Positions 9,460 to 19,494 are shown, counted from the stretch's first letter. The stretch is 64,000 nt of DNA from an uncultured Collinsella sp. (GCA_937989875.1 CALKBO010000064.1:40565-104564), one strand, 5' to 3'. The notes: generated from the letters alone by a model not told the origin. Numbers and translations are program-made.

Positions 9460-10575
9460 CTAACGCAAACCCTCTACCGCATCCGCCAGAAGAGCGGCGG
9501 CCCTATCCTGAGCCAGACCACGCGCCGCCTGACGCATGGCGTCGCGCGCCGCCGCGTCATCGACCAGGTGCAGCAGTTCATCGGCAAAGGCAGAACCGTC
9601 GATATCGGCATCGGCGCAGAGCACACCGGCCCCGGCGTCGACCAGATAACGGGCATTGGTGGTTTGGTGGTCGGCCGTCGCATGCGGATACGGCACGAGC
9701 ACCGAGGGCACGGCGAGCGCAGCAATCTCGGCCACGCTCGATGCACCCGAACGCGAGAGCACCAAATCGGCAGCAGCCAGCATATCGCCCATGTTGTCGA
9801 TGTAAGGCTGGACGCGGTAACGCTTCGCCTCCTCGGGCGTCAGCGCCAAAGCGCGCTCGGTCTCCTCAAAGCCGTCGGCACCCGTCGAATGCAACACATA
9901 GAGGTTCTTGCGCGAAAGCAGCTCGTTTTTGAGCGAAGCCACGCGCTCGTTGAGGTGCTGGGCGCCAAGTGAACCGCCAAAGACGAGCAACAGCGTAGCG
10001 TCCTCGGGAACGCCAAGTGCCTTGCGGCCGCGAGCGCGATCGCCCTCGATTACCGAGCGACGTACGGGGTTGCCGGTCATGAGCACGTGGCCAGGGTCAC
10101 CTTCGCGCTCAAAGACCGAACGCGCTGCCGGCACCGAGATGCACACGCGGGCGGCGTGGGAGTTCATCATCTTGTTGGCCAGGCCCGGAACAGAGTTCTG
10201 CTCATGTAGCAGATACGGAACGCCCGCGCCCTTACACCACCCCAGCAGCGGAACCTCGACATAGGCACCAAAACCGATGGCGGCATCGGGCTTGCCGACC
10301 TTCGAGAAATGACTGGCGAGCGCACGCTTGGCCTTGTTGACACGCCACAGCGAGGTCAGTGCCGTCCAAGGACGGGAGCGGTCGAAGCCCGTGACCGTAA
10401 TGGGCACAAAATCAAACCCAGCCTCGGGGACCAGACGACCCTCGAGCTTGCGCGACTGGCCCACGAACACAACGTGGTGGCCACGGTCACGCAGCTCTTC
10501 GGCCAAGGCGAGCGCGGGGTTGATGTGCCCTGCCGTGCCGCCGGCTGCAATAGCAACGGTCATTTTATCGGTCAT
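9460..10575 (-). CDS. murG: Lipid II synthase (GlcNAc transferase) MurG
   Basis: Membrane-associated GT28 glycosyltransferase that adds GlcNAc to lipid I. The N-terminal glycine loop GGTAGHINPALALAEEL (residues 12-28), the second loop FGGSLGAQHLNE, and the UDP-GlcNAc site region SRSGASSVAEIAAL with PYPHATADHQTTNA are all visible. The ATG at 10575 is chosen for AAGGGA 5 bp upstream; it overlaps the ftsW end by 11 bp. The protein is 371 residues, normal for MurG. Confidence 0.96.
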   Translation of the reverse strand: MTDKMTVAIAAGGTAGHINPALALAEELRDRGHHVVFVGQSRKLEGRLVPEAGFDFVPITVTGFDRSRPWTALTSLWRVNKAKRALASHFSKVGKPDAAIGFGAYVEVPLLGWCKGAGVPYLLHEQNSVPGLANKMMNSHAARVCISVPAARSVFEREGDPGHVLMTGNPVRRSVIEGDRARGRKALGVPEDATLLLVFGGSLGAQHLNERVASLKNELLSRKNLYVLHSTGADGFEETERALALTPEEAKRYRVQPYIDNMGDMLAAADLVLSRSGASSVAEIAALAVPSVLVPYPHATADHQTTNARYLVDAGAGVLCADADIDGSAFADELLHLVDDAAARDAMRQAARGLAQDRAAALLADAVEGLR

Positions 10576-12085
10576 GGTAGTCCCTTCGTACACGCGGTCC
10601 CTGGCCGTCGGTACGCAGACGCGCCGACGGGTCCGAGTTCAAATCGATTCGATTATATCCGCCGCCCGCATTGCGAGGAGTGGGGCGCTGAGGACGACCT
10701 TGCGGCGCCGTTCGCTGACGCGGGCGGGCTGCGGGGTCGGTCGCAGAGCCATCCAGGACGGTAAAACCGTTACGCGAAGATCGCTCGCCGCGCACGTGGG
10801 GCACGCCGGCGGTACTCTCATCCATAACGGCAAAGCTCTCACGGCGGCGGTCATACTCATCGCGGCGGGCGCTCTCGTATGAAACGCGCAGGATCAACCC
10901 GGCAAGCATGAGCGACACAATAATCGACGAACCGCCGTAGCTAATAAACGGCAACGGTTTGCCCGTCATGGGAAACACGTTGAGGATGCCCAGCGCGTTA
11001 ATCAAAAACTGCACTGCGAGAATGACCGCGGAGCCAGACGCCATGAGCGCGCCCCGACGATCGGTCGCCTGCTCGGCAATGCGAAACGCCGAGTAGATCA
11101 GCATCGCAAACACCAAGAAGAACAGCACGGTTCCGACAAAACCGACTTCCTCGCCAATGATGGCCAAGATGTAGTCGTTGTGTGCCTCGGGCAGATACGA
11201 GTACTTCATGGTTGAGTTGCCGATGCCACGGCCGAACAGACCGCCCGAGGCAAAGGCCATGATGGCAAGCGTGGCCTGATAGCCGTCACCATACTCGTCG
11301 GCCCAAGGGTTCAAGGCAACCTGAATACGCACCATACGGTACGGCTCTGCGACAAGCGCAATCACGATCACGAGAATGCCGAAGATTAGCACGCCGATGA
11401 TAAATCTGGGGTCGAGACCCGCAAACAACGCCATGCACATGAGGGTCAACAGGATGATCAGGACAGTACCGAAATCGGGCTGGATAAAAATCAGAAAGAG
11501 CGAAATGCCCAGGTAGATGCCCATCTTGCGAAGGAATTCGTTGATGTTGCCACCGGGCGAAAAGAAGCGATCAAGCATGATGGCCGAATACGCAATGGCA
11601 AATGGCTTTAAAAACTCGGAAGGCTGGAACTGAATGCCGGCGATGTTGAGCCAGCGCGTGGCGCCGCGGCTGCCGCTGCCCACCAAGAACACCAGAAGCA
11701 GTAGCCCTATCATGCCGATAAGGAAGATCCTGAGCACATCCTCCCCAAACCAGCTGTCCGGCAAAACGCGCACGATGGCAATCAGCGCCAGAACACCGAC
11801 CACGGCAAACGCGGCCTGTCGACCCAGAAAAAACGTCGCCGAGCCATTCTCGTGCAGCGCCTCGACCGAAGACGCCGAGTACACCATCAGCAGGCCAAAG
11901 CATACCAAGGTAAACAAGCAGGCCATGAATATCAAACGGGGGCGCATGATACGGGCGGGAACGCCGGCAATATAGCGTTCGCTAAACGACTGCCCGCCGC
12001 GGCTGGAACGCGGTGTGGTGCGACGTGAGGAAGCACGGTCCGAGTCGGGCCTCCTCATACCTTGTCGGGGGCTCTCCTCTCTCAC
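10565..12085 (-). CDS. ftsW: Septal peptidoglycan polymerase FtsW (SEDS)
   Basis: Polytopic SEDS-family glycosyltransferase that polymerises lipid II at the septum with its partner FtsI. The protein has a basic N-terminal tail of about 45 residues, around ten membrane segments, and the diagnostic loop NVFPMTGKPLPFISYGGSS near the C-terminal end of the membrane region. A charged tail of roughly 100 residues follows (RERRESF-type and Arg/Pro-rich), longer than in most FtsW proteins. The start is a GTG at 12085, 8 bp after the murD stop; an ATG at 12058 is an alternative but lacks a well-placed ribosome site. Confidence 0.94.
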   Translation of the reverse strand: MREESPRQGMRRPDSDRASSRRTTPRSSRGGQSFSERYIAGVPARIMRPRLIFMACLFTLVCFGLLMVYSASSVEALHENGSATFFLGRQAAFAVVGVLALIAIVRVLPDSWFGEDVLRIFLIGMIGLLLLVFLVGSGSRGATRWLNIAGIQFQPSEFLKPFAIAYSAIMLDRFFSPGGNINEFLRKMGIYLGISLFLIFIQPDFGTVLIILLTLMCMALFAGLDPRFIIGVLIFGILVIVIALVAEPYRMVRIQVALNPWADEYGDGYQATLAIMAFASGGLFGRGIGNSTMKYSYLPEAHNDYILAIIGEEVGFVGTVLFFLVFAMLIYSAFRIAEQATDRRGALMASGSAVILAVQFLINALGILNVFPMTGKPLPFISYGGSSIIVSLMLAGLILRVSYESARRDEYDRRRESFAVMDESTAGVPHVRGERSSRNGFTVLDGSATDPAARPRQRTAPQGRPQRPTPRNAGGGYNRIDLNSDPSARLRTDGQGPRVRRDYHDR

Positions 12086-12093
12086 CGCAACCC

Positions 12094-13500
12094 CTATTCC
12101 ATTTGTGATTTCGCTGTAGCGGCAAGCTGAGCCACGTAGTCCTTAAACACGCGGCCGCGCTCCTCATAGCCCGAGAACTCATCGAACGAAGAGCAGGCAG
12201 GAGAAAGTAAGATCACGTCACCACGGCTCGAAAGCGAACGGGCGACGTCCACGGCGTCGCGCAGGTCATCCGCCTGGGCGATATCCACATCGCCATCGAC
12301 ATCGGCCTCGTCCATAGCGGCGGTGAAGCGCTCGCGCGCATCGCCAAAGCAGACGACCGAGCGCACGTTGTCCATAACGACGCGCGCGAAGTCCGTGAGC
12401 GGCGTGCCCTTATCGTGGCCGCCGAGCAGCAAGATCACGTCGTCATCGGGAAATGCCGTCAGTGCTTTCTCGACCGCATCGGTGTTGGTCGCCTTGGAAT
12501 CGTTGACGTAGCGCACGCCGTCAATCTCGCCACACGGCTCCACGCGGTGCTCGAGCGGCTGGAACGAGGCAAGACCGCGGCAGACACCATCGACATCGGC
12601 ACCGACTGCCAAGGCAGCCGTGGCAGCGCACAGGGCATTGATAACATTGTGATGGCCCGAGATCTTGAGCTCGGATGTAGCGATGAGCGGGGTCTCGACA
12701 CCCTTCAGACGCACGATCATCTTGCCATCGCGCACAAAGGCGGCATCCTCGCCCTCAGGCTCGTCAAAGGCAACCTTGCAGATGCGACGACCCGGCGTGT
12801 AGATGTACTCATCGAACTCGTGAATGCCGGCGTCTTCGACGTCGACAACCGCCAGATCGTCATCGACCATATTGTCAAACAGTTTGATCTTGGCAAGCGC
12901 ATAGTTCTTATGGCTCTTATGCCAGCCCAAGTGGTCGGGAGTGATGTTGAGCAGCACCGCCACGCGAGGATGAAGCTCGGCGGTCGTAGCAATCTGGTAG
13001 CTCGAGAGCTCGGCCACAAACCACTCGTTATGAGCTCGGCCGTCAATCTCGTTGACCGGCGGCTCGCCGATGTTGCCGACAGCTACGCTGGCCTCGCCGG
13101 CAGCCTTGAGTAGATAATCAGTCAACGACGTGGTGGTCGTCTTGCCGTTGGTACCCGTGATGGCAATCCAGTTATCGGGCGACAGGCGATAGGCAAACTC
13201 GGGCTCACCCATAATCTGGGCGGCATGCTCGCGCCCGGCCTTAAAGAAGCCCGAGAACTCCGAGATGCCCGGGCACGTCACGCATACGTCATAGGCACCC
13301 TCGACCTGTTCGGTCCCATAGACAAACGACGCACCAGCAGCCTCGAGCGCACGCGTGGCGTCATTGGGCTCAGAGGTGCCGCCGCCATACACGGTAACGG
13401 CGCTTACGCGCTCGGGATGTGCCAGCGCCCAGCGGGCGACATCGAGACCGGATTTGCCCTGACCCAAAACGAGCAGGCTAAAGACATCAGCAAGAGGCAT
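12094..13500 (-). CDS. murD: UDP-MurNAc-L-Ala--D-glutamate ligase MurD
   Basis: Cytoplasmic ATP-dependent ligase adding D-Glu to the muropeptide precursor. The Rossmann N-terminus reads SLLVLGQGKSGLDVARWAL, the P-loop GTNGKTTT spans residues 116-123, and the C-terminal domain has NDSKATNTDAVEKAL and LLLGGHDKGTPL, both family-typical. Length is 468. It sits 9 bp downstream of mraY and 8 bp upstream of ftsW, deep in the dcw operon. Confidence 0.97.
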   Translation of the reverse strand: MPLADVFSLLVLGQGKSGLDVARWALAHPERVSAVTVYGGGTSEPNDATRALEAAGASFVYGTEQVEGAYDVCVTCPGISEFSGFFKAGREHAAQIMGEPEFAYRLSPDNWIAITGTNGKTTTTSLTDYLLKAAGEASVAVGNIGEPPVNEIDGRAHNEWFVAELSSYQIATTAELHPRVAVLLNITPDHLGWHKSHKNYALAKIKLFDNMVDDDLAVVDVEDAGIHEFDEYIYTPGRRICKVAFDEPEGEDAAFVRDGKMIVRLKGVETPLIATSELKISGHHNVINALCAATAALAVGADVDGVCRGLASFQPLEHRVEPCGEIDGVRYVNDSKATNTDAVEKALTAFPDDDVILLLGGHDKGTPLTDFARVVMDNVRSVVCFGDARERFTAAMDEADVDGDVDIAQADDLRDAVDVARSLSSRGDVILLSPACSSFDEFSGYEERGRVFKDYVAQLAATAKSQME

Positions 13501-13509
13501 GAAAGACCA

Positions 13510-14529
13510 CTATCCCAACTGGAAGAACAAAGCAAGGCCAACGGCACCAAAGGCCGCAGCGATAATCCAAAAACGGATGACGACCTTGGTCTCGGCCCAG
13601 CCCTTCTTTTCGAAATGATGATGGATGGGCGCCATAAGGAAGACGCGCTTGTGCGTAAAGTGGAAGTAGACAACCTGAATCATGACCGACAGGGTCTCAA
13701 CGATAAACAGGCCGCCGATGATGAGGGAGACGACCTCGGTGTTGGTCATGATGGACGTACAGGCAAACGCGGCGCCCAGGGCAAGCGAGCCGGTATCGCC
13801 CATAAAGATGCTCGCCGGATAGCAGTTGAACCACAGAAAGCCCAAGCAGGCACCGGCACACGCGGTGCAGAAGATGGACAGGTTCACGTCTCCGTGCAAA
13901 AACGCCATGGCAGCCATGGCGAGCATGGCAATCATGGAGGTGCCGCCAGCAAGACCGTCAAGGCCATCAGTCAGGTTCACGGCATTAGAAAGACCGGCGA
14001 TCATCAGCCAGCAAAAGACAATGTAGAGCCACGGGAACGAAAGGCCGCAGATGGTGGTCGAAAGAACACCGAGGTCAATCGTCAGGCCGCCGGGAAAACG
14101 AATCTCGGGGGCGACGCCGCACCAGTTGACGGCAAGTACCGTAAAGGTGACACAGATAATGGTTAGACCGATCATCTTGGCATGGGGCGTCAGACCGAGC
14201 GAGCGCCCATGCGTAACGGAGGTCAGGTCGTCAATCAGGCCCAGCACGCCGGTCGCCAGCGTGGCAAGCAGCACGAGCACGAGCTCGGTGGTGAGCTTGC
14301 CCATCAGCAGGCAGGTCAGCGAGATCGCGACGAGGATGACAACACCACCCATGGTGGGCGTTCCCTGCTTAACCAAATGACGCTTGGGGCCGTCGGCACG
14401 AACCTGCTGGCCGATACCCTCGACCTTAAGCAGCTTGATCCACCACGGCATGAGCAGCAGCGCAATGGCGGCGGCGATGCCAAGCCCCAAAAAAGCCTGA
14501 TACGTTGGATACGAGGGATTGCCGAACAT
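13510..14529 (-). CDS. mraY: Phospho-MurNAc-pentapeptide transferase MraY
   Basis: Integral membrane enzyme making lipid I from UDP-MurNAc-pentapeptide and undecaprenyl phosphate. The 339-residue protein has about ten membrane segments. Catalytic and substrate motifs are present: the adjacent aspartates in LIDDLTSVTHGRSLGL, NLTDGLDGLAGG, FMGDTGSLALG, and the HHHFEKKGWAETKVV loop. The gene lies 3 bp downstream of murF and 9 bp upstream of murD. Confidence 0.97.
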   Translation of the reverse strand: MFGNPSYPTYQAFLGLGIAAAIALLLMPWWIKLLKVEGIGQQVRADGPKRHLVKQGTPTMGGVVILVAISLTCLLMGKLTTELVLVLLATLATGVLGLIDDLTSVTHGRSLGLTPHAKMIGLTIICVTFTVLAVNWCGVAPEIRFPGGLTIDLGVLSTTICGLSFPWLYIVFCWLMIAGLSNAVNLTDGLDGLAGGTSMIAMLAMAAMAFLHGDVNLSIFCTACAGACLGFLWFNCYPASIFMGDTGSLALGAAFACTSIMTNTEVVSLIIGGLFIVETLSVMIQVVYFHFTHKRVFLMAPIHHHFEKKGWAETKVVIRFWIIAAAFGAVGLALFFQLG

Positions 14530-14532
14530 GGG

Positions 14533-15957
14533 CTAGCACACACCTTCCACAAAGCGGTCGAGCTCAACAAAGCGGGAACCCTTGACCAGTACAACATCAT
14601 GTTTTTCAAGCGCGCCGCCCATGCGGTCGAGCACCTGCTGATAATCGGAGAACACCTGGATGCGGTCCTCGTCCATACCCATCATGCGCGCGGCATCGGC
14701 CATAAGCTGGGCCAGCTCACCACCCACGCACGCCAGCATGTCGAGCTTCTTGGCGGCGGCATAGGCGCCCACGAGCTCATGCATGCGAGGAGCCTCATCG
14801 CCCATCTCGCCCATCTCGCCCAGGATCGCCATGCGAGACCCCGTGCACGAAAGCGAGCACAGCAGATCGAGGCCAACAGCCATGGATTCGGCACTGGCGT
14901 TATAGGAATCGTCGATGACACGGGCACCGCTCTTGGCGCGCTTGATCTCCTGGCGGTGACCGGTGATCGTGAGGCCCCTAAAGGCAGCATCGATCTGCTC
15001 GGGCGTCACGCCCAAGCGATAGGCAACCGCGGCGGCCTTAACGGCATTAGGAACGGACTGCACGCCGGGGATGGCAAGCATGGTATCGATTGTCTCGCCC
15101 TGACCAAAATCGAGCGTAAAGACCGGACGGCCCTCGTCATCAACACGAATGTCGCGGGCACGGACCTCATCATCGTCCGAGACGCCGGCCAGCATCACGT
15201 CGATACCAGCAGGCTGGGCGAACGTATTGCGAATGAACGGCGTAAAGTCGTCCTCGCCGCCCAAAACCAGCAGCGGTAAGAAGTCGCCAGCGGCGCACAT
15301 ACCCTGGACAATCTCGGCCTTAGCGCGGGCGATGTTCTCGCGGCTGCCCAAAATGCCGATGTGAGAGGTACCAATCTTGCTCACGATGGCAAGGTTGGGA
15401 TTGGCGGACTGGGACAGGCGCTCAATCTCGTGGAAATGGTTCATGCCCATCTCGAGCACCAGGACCTCGGTATCGGCCGGAGCGGAAAGCACCGTGAGCG
15501 GCATGCCGATCAGGTTATTGAAATTACCCTTGGTGGCCCAGACACGATAGCGCTTGGCGAGCACGGCGGCGAGCACGTCCTTGGTCGTCGTCTTGCCGAT
15601 GGAACCGGTAATACCAACGACCAGGCAGCCAAGCTCCAGACGGTACGTGTGCGCCAAACGCAGCAGAAACTCCTCGGGATCATCGGTCAGCAAGATGGCA
15701 CAGCCCTTGTCCTGCGCCAGCGAGACCAGCTCGGCCTCAGGCTCACGCGTCATTACGACGGCGCCGGCACCCGACTGGACGGCACGGGAAGCAAAATCAT
15801 TGCCGTCGACGTTTTCACCGGGAAAGGCGACGAAAATCGTCCCTTCCTCGACCTGGCGCGAGTCGATAACGCACCCGCGGCATACCTGATCGGCTTCTCC
15901 CGTCACGGTTCGGGCCCCTGTTGCGGCCGCGAGGTTGTTGACGGCGATCTCTATCAT
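14533..15957 (-). CDS. murF: UDP-MurNAc-tripeptide--D-Ala-D-Ala ligase MurF
   Basis: ATP-dependent ligase attaching D-Ala-D-Ala to the UDP-MurNAc tripeptide. It has the N-terminal uridine-binding domain with VIDSRQVEEGTIFVAFPGENVDG, the P-loop GSIGKTTT at residues 118-125, the EMGMNHFHEIERLS segment typical of MurF, and DDSYNASAESM in the central domain. Length is 474. The upstream gap to ftsI is 127 bp and contains no gene; murE, which usually sits between ftsI and murF, is absent. Confidence 0.96.
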   Translation of the reverse strand: MIEIAVNNLAAATGARTVTGEADQVCRGCVIDSRQVEEGTIFVAFPGENVDGNDFASRAVQSGAGAVVMTREPEAELVSLAQDKGCAILLTDDPEEFLLRLAHTYRLELGCLVVGITGSIGKTTTKDVLAAVLAKRYRVWATKGNFNNLIGMPLTVLSAPADTEVLVLEMGMNHFHEIERLSQSANPNLAIVSKIGTSHIGILGSRENIARAKAEIVQGMCAAGDFLPLLVLGGEDDFTPFIRNTFAQPAGIDVMLAGVSDDDEVRARDIRVDDEGRPVFTLDFGQGETIDTMLAIPGVQSVPNAVKAAAVAYRLGVTPEQIDAAFRGLTITGHRQEIKRAKSGARVIDDSYNASAESMAVGLDLLCSLSCTGSRMAILGEMGEMGDEAPRMHELVGAYAAAKKLDMLACVGGELAQLMADAARMMGMDEDRIQVFSDYQQVLDRMGGALEKHDVVLVKGSRFVELDRFVEGVC

Positions 15958-16084
15958 TGCAGCTCCCCTGTAAACCTAATAATGCTATCGGCGTATTGTA
16001 TCCCAGCGCCGCGCATGCGTGGTGCAGGGCATGTGAACACCCCTCATATGGGACAACAAACCACGCCCCAAAGATTGTAACCCC

Positions 16085-17950
16085 CTACTTCGTGTGCGGG
16101 ATACCCAGCACGTCGAGCGCGTTGGCCATAATGGACTGGAACGGCACCGCAGCGGCATCTGAGCCGCTCGGCGTTCCGTCGAGCGTGATATAGCACAGCA
16201 CCTTGGGCGATTGTGCCGGCGCAAAGCCCATAAAGGACGACATGTAGTTCTCCTTGAGGTAGCCGCCGTTCTCGTCGGCTCGTTCGGCCGTACCGGTCTT
16301 ACCCGCCACGTCATAGCCGTCAACCGCGCCGCCAACGCCCGTTCCCTCGGACACGACCGTCTGCATGCACGATGTCACCTGGGATGCGGCGTCCTCCGAA
16401 ATCGCGCGCTCGCCTTCGCCCCAGTCCTTCTCGTCGCCTTTGCTGGACTTATAGAAGTGCGGGGTCATCATCACGCCGCCGTTGGCGATGCCGCCCACGG
16501 CACGTGCGACCTCAATCGGCGAGACAGACAGCGCCTGTCCAAAGCTCATCGATCCCAGCGTGGCGCCGTCATACTGGTCACGCTCCTTGACGATGCCCAG
16601 GCTCTCACCCGGAAAATCGACACCGGAGCTGTGACCAATGCCCCACTTGTCCACATAGGCGGCAAAGTCATCCGCACCGATCTTGCGCCCCACCAGGACA
16701 AAGCCCACGTTGGAGGAACGGCGCATCATCTCGCGCACATCCATGGTCATGGCATAGTCGCGCTTGTCGGCATCGGTGACGGTATCGTCACCCACCTTGA
16801 TGCTCGCCGGCACCTCAAACGACGTACTCGATCGCACGACGCCCAAGTCGAAGCCGGCGCCCGCCACGAGCGTCTTAAAGACCGAGCCGGGCTCGTAGGC
16901 GTCGGTGACCAGGCGCAAGTTCATATCCTCGGTCTTGGCGTTTTCCAGATCGGTCTGGTCGTAAGTCGGATACGAGCAGGCTGCCAAGATCTCGCCTGTC
17001 GTAGGATCGGTGACCAGCGCCGAGCCGTTCTTGGCCTTAGTCTTCTCAACTGCCTCTGCCAGGGCATCCTCGGCCGCACGCTGGATATTGACGTCGAGCG
17101 TCGTCACGATATCAACGCCGTCGACCGCAGCCACCTTTTTATAGGCACCGCCCGCGATATAGCTGCCGTCCCTCGCGCGCTCTCGTACGAGAGAACCGTT
17201 CGTGCCGGTCAGAAGCTTGTTGTATTGCTTTTCGAGACCCGTCAAGCCGTCGTTGTCCACATTCACTACACCCAGCACCTGCGATGCCAGATTGCCGTAT
17301 GGATATACGCGCTTCATGGCCTGCTCAAAAAGCACGCCGGGCAGGTTCTTCTTCTCCAGCGCCGCAGCATCGTCTTCGTCCACCTGGCGCTTGATATACA
17401 CCCAGGTTCCATCGGACTCAACGAGCTTACGGCAGGTCTTTTTATCGATTCCAGTTGCCTTGACCAGCGCCGACACCGTCTTGTCAACATCCTCGACAAG
17501 CTGCGGGTTCACGGCGATGTTGCGACATTCGACCGACGACGCCAGCACGTTACCGTTGCGGTCGTAGATGGTGCCGCGTTTGGCATAGAGGGTCTGCGCA
17601 AGCAGGCGGCGCGCATCGGCACGCTCGCGCAGTTTATCGGCTTCGACAATTTGATAGTCGGCAAGGCGAAAGACGCCCAAGCCCAAGCCAAGCCCAATGA
17701 AGCCCATGACGGCTTTGCGGCGAGGCAGAGGCGTGCCTGTGAGCCATTCGGTCGACGAACTCTTGCGCGACCTGGTGTTATGCACTTGAGGGCCGCCCGA
17801 GCCGCGAAGTCGCGACGCCGGGTCGTTGCCACGGGACTGCCCGGCGTTGTAAGATTGCCGACCCGTTCCTTGATAACCAGAACGTCCCCGCGACGAGGGA
17901 CGTCCAGAACCGCGGCCCCCATCGGAACCGCGGCGATAGTCATTTGTCAT
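16085..17950 (-). CDS. ftsI: Septal transpeptidase FtsI (class B PBP)
   Basis: Bitopic penicillin-binding protein that cross-links septal peptidoglycan with FtsW. A long Gly/Arg/Ser-rich cytoplasmic tail (1-75) precedes one membrane segment near 79-98. The PBP dimerisation domain starts at RGTIYDRNGNVLA. The transpeptidase domain has the three active-site motifs: SVFK (Ser356-Lys359), SSN (412-414) and KTG (551-553). At 621 residues it is normal for FtsI. No PASTA domain is visible at the C-terminus. The gene is 17 bp downstream of the ftsL-like gene. Confidence 0.96.
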   Translation of the reverse strand: MTNDYRRGSDGGRGSGRPSSRGRSGYQGTGRQSYNAGQSRGNDPASRLRGSGGPQVHNTRSRKSSSTEWLTGTPLPRRKAVMGFIGLGLGLGVFRLADYQIVEADKLRERADARRLLAQTLYAKRGTIYDRNGNVLASSVECRNIAVNPQLVEDVDKTVSALVKATGIDKKTCRKLVESDGTWVYIKRQVDEDDAAALEKKNLPGVLFEQAMKRVYPYGNLASQVLGVVNVDNDGLTGLEKQYNKLLTGTNGSLVRERARDGSYIAGGAYKKVAAVDGVDIVTTLDVNIQRAAEDALAEAVEKTKAKNGSALVTDPTTGEILAACSYPTYDQTDLENAKTEDMNLRLVTDAYEPGSVFKTLVAGAGFDLGVVRSSTSFEVPASIKVGDDTVTDADKRDYAMTMDVREMMRRSSNVGFVLVGRKIGADDFAAYVDKWGIGHSSGVDFPGESLGIVKERDQYDGATLGSMSFGQALSVSPIEVARAVGGIANGGVMMTPHFYKSSKGDEKDWGEGERAISEDAASQVTSCMQTVVSEGTGVGGAVDGYDVAGKTGTAERADENGGYLKENYMSSFMGFAPAQSPKVLCYITLDGTPSGSDAAAVPFQSIMANALDVLGIPHTK

Positions 17951-17967
17951 ATTCAGCTACCGTCTTG

Positions 17968-18438
17968 CTACTGAGCGGTCGCGGTCGCGTTGGCGCCCGC
18001 GGCTGCATCCTGCGAAAAGTCAAGTGTAACGCTCTCGCTGGGCTCCACCATGCCATAAGCGCCCGCAAGATCGCGAATGCGCGTGTCGGCGCCATAGACC
18101 GAATGCATGACCTCCAGGTCGGAGCTCTCATCGGTCGCCTTTTCGAGCGTGTTGGTAAGCTCGGCGTTGCTGTTGAGCACCTGGGCCGTAACGCCGGCGA
18201 GCGCCACGCGGGCGACGCCGATCGTCATGAAGATAGCCGCAATGATGCAAAACGTTTTAAGAACGCCCATGAAAACCGGGCTTACCGCCTGGTTTGCCTG
18301 ACGGCCCGCGCCCGTGTAGACATCAAAGCGCGGCGTGCGCTGCTCACGGGGAGCAACGGGGGCCTGCGGCGTCTCACGATAGGCGGGCATGGCGTTCATA
18401 TCATAGGCGAGTGCTGCGCTTGAAGTGTTGTAGCCCAT
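17968..18438 (-). CDS. ftsL: FtsL-like divisome protein
   Basis: Small bitopic protein in the ftsL slot between rsmH and ftsI. Its 156 residues comprise a Pro-rich cytoplasmic tail (1-50), one membrane helix near 56-76, a short heptad-like segment (80-115, LNSNAELTNTLEKATDE) and a sequence IRDLAGAYGMVEPSE that resembles the conserved end of FtsL/FtsB-type proteins. FtsL sequences are poorly conserved, so the name rests on topology, size and position. A disordered Ala/Thr tail closes the protein. Confidence 0.8.
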   Translation of the reverse strand: MGYNTSSAALAYDMNAMPAYRETPQAPVAPREQRTPRFDVYTGAGRQANQAVSPVFMGVLKTFCIIAAIFMTIGVARVALAGVTAQVLNSNAELTNTLEKATDESSDLEVMHSVYGADTRIRDLAGAYGMVEPSESVTLDFSQDAAAGANATATAQ

Positions 18439-18528
18439 GATATGCCGCCTCCCATCCCGAGTACGTTGGTAGTGTGTTTAAGCTTCGTTTATGGTGCGAG
18501 CGGGAGGTCCAATATCGCGCGCGTAACG

Positions 18529-19494
18529 CTACAAGCGCTCCGCCACGCGGATTTTGGCTGATCTCGCCCGAGGGTTGCGCTCAACCTCATCAGGCTGGGC
18601 AACCAAGGGTTTGCGGGTGATGACCTTGAGTATCGGCACGTTGCCGCACACGCACACCGGAATCTCCGGCGGGCACGTGCACCCCTGGCTCATCTCCTTA
18701 AAGTGGTTCTTTACGATACGGTCCTCGAGCGAGTGATACGAGATGACGCAGATACGCCCGCCCGGGTTGAGCCACCTGGTGGCGGCATCAAGCCCTCTCT
18801 CGAGCACATCGAGCTCGTGATTGACCTCGATGCGAATGGCCTGGAAACTTTTCTTGGCCGGGTGTCCGCCATGCCGACGAGCGGCAGCCGGGATACCCGC
18901 CTTGATGATCTCGACAAATTGGCCGGTGGTTTCGATCGGTTCTTGCTCGCGGCGGCGCACGATCTCGCGCGCAATCTGCGAGGCGAACTTCTCTTCGCCG
19001 TAGACGCGTAGAATCCGGGCGAGGTCGTGTTCGTTATAGGTGTTGATGACCTCAGCTGCGTTTAAGGTGTTATTACCCGGATCCATCCGCATGTCCAATG
19101 GGGCGTCCTCGTTATACGAAAAGCCCCTGCCAGGGATATCGAGTTGCGGCGACGAAACGCCCAAATCGAACAGGAAGCCATCGACCCCGGGCACCTCGGC
19201 CGAGCAAAGCAGCTCGTCCAAGTCGCCGAAGTTGCCCTTCAGCAGCTGGTGCGGAACGCCGGGAACCTCGCGGTCCAGACGGGCGCCAGCGGCCTCGAGG
19301 GCCATGTCGTCCTGATCGACGCCGAGCAAAAGGCCCGTCTCCCCCACCTGCGCGGCCATCTTTACCGAATGGCCGGCACCGCCAAGGGTGCAATCGCAGA
19401 CAACGGAGCCGCTCTTTAGCCGCAGCGACTCAAGCACTTCGCCGAGCATGACAGGTTCATGCCGATATTCTTGTGTCAAGATCCCACGCTCCAT
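18529..19494 (-). CDS. rsmH: 16S rRNA (cytosine(1402)-N4)-methyltransferase RsmH
   Basis: SAM-dependent methyltransferase acting on C1402 of 16S rRNA (formerly MraW). Motifs visible are HEPVMLGEVLESL at the N-terminus, the SAM loop DCTLGGAGHSVKM, DLGVSSPQLD, AIRIEVNHEL and SYHSLEDRIVKNHF. Length is 321. It follows mraZ by 20 bp and precedes the ftsL-like gene by 90 bp, the classical order at the head of a dcw cluster. Confidence 0.97.
   Translation of the reverse strand: MERGILTQEYRHEPVMLGEVLESLRLKSGSVVCDCTLGGAGHSVKMAAQVGETGLLLGVDQDDMALEAAGARLDREVPGVPHQLLKGNFGDLDELLCSAEVPGVDGFLFDLGVSSPQLDIPGRGFSYNEDAPLDMRMDPGNNTLNAAEVINTYNEHDLARILRVYGEEKFASQIAREIVRRREQEPIETTGQFVEIIKAGIPAAARRHGGHPAKKSFQAIRIEVNHELDVLERGLDAATRWLNPGGRICVISYHSLEDRIVKNHFKEMSQGCTCPPEIPVCVCGNVPILKVITRKPLVAQPDEVERNPRARSAKIRVAERL

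Noticed and set aside
16211..17974. 587-codon plus-strand frame over ftsI
   Set aside because: Antisense to a gene with all PBP motifs; no ribosome site and no recognisable domain.
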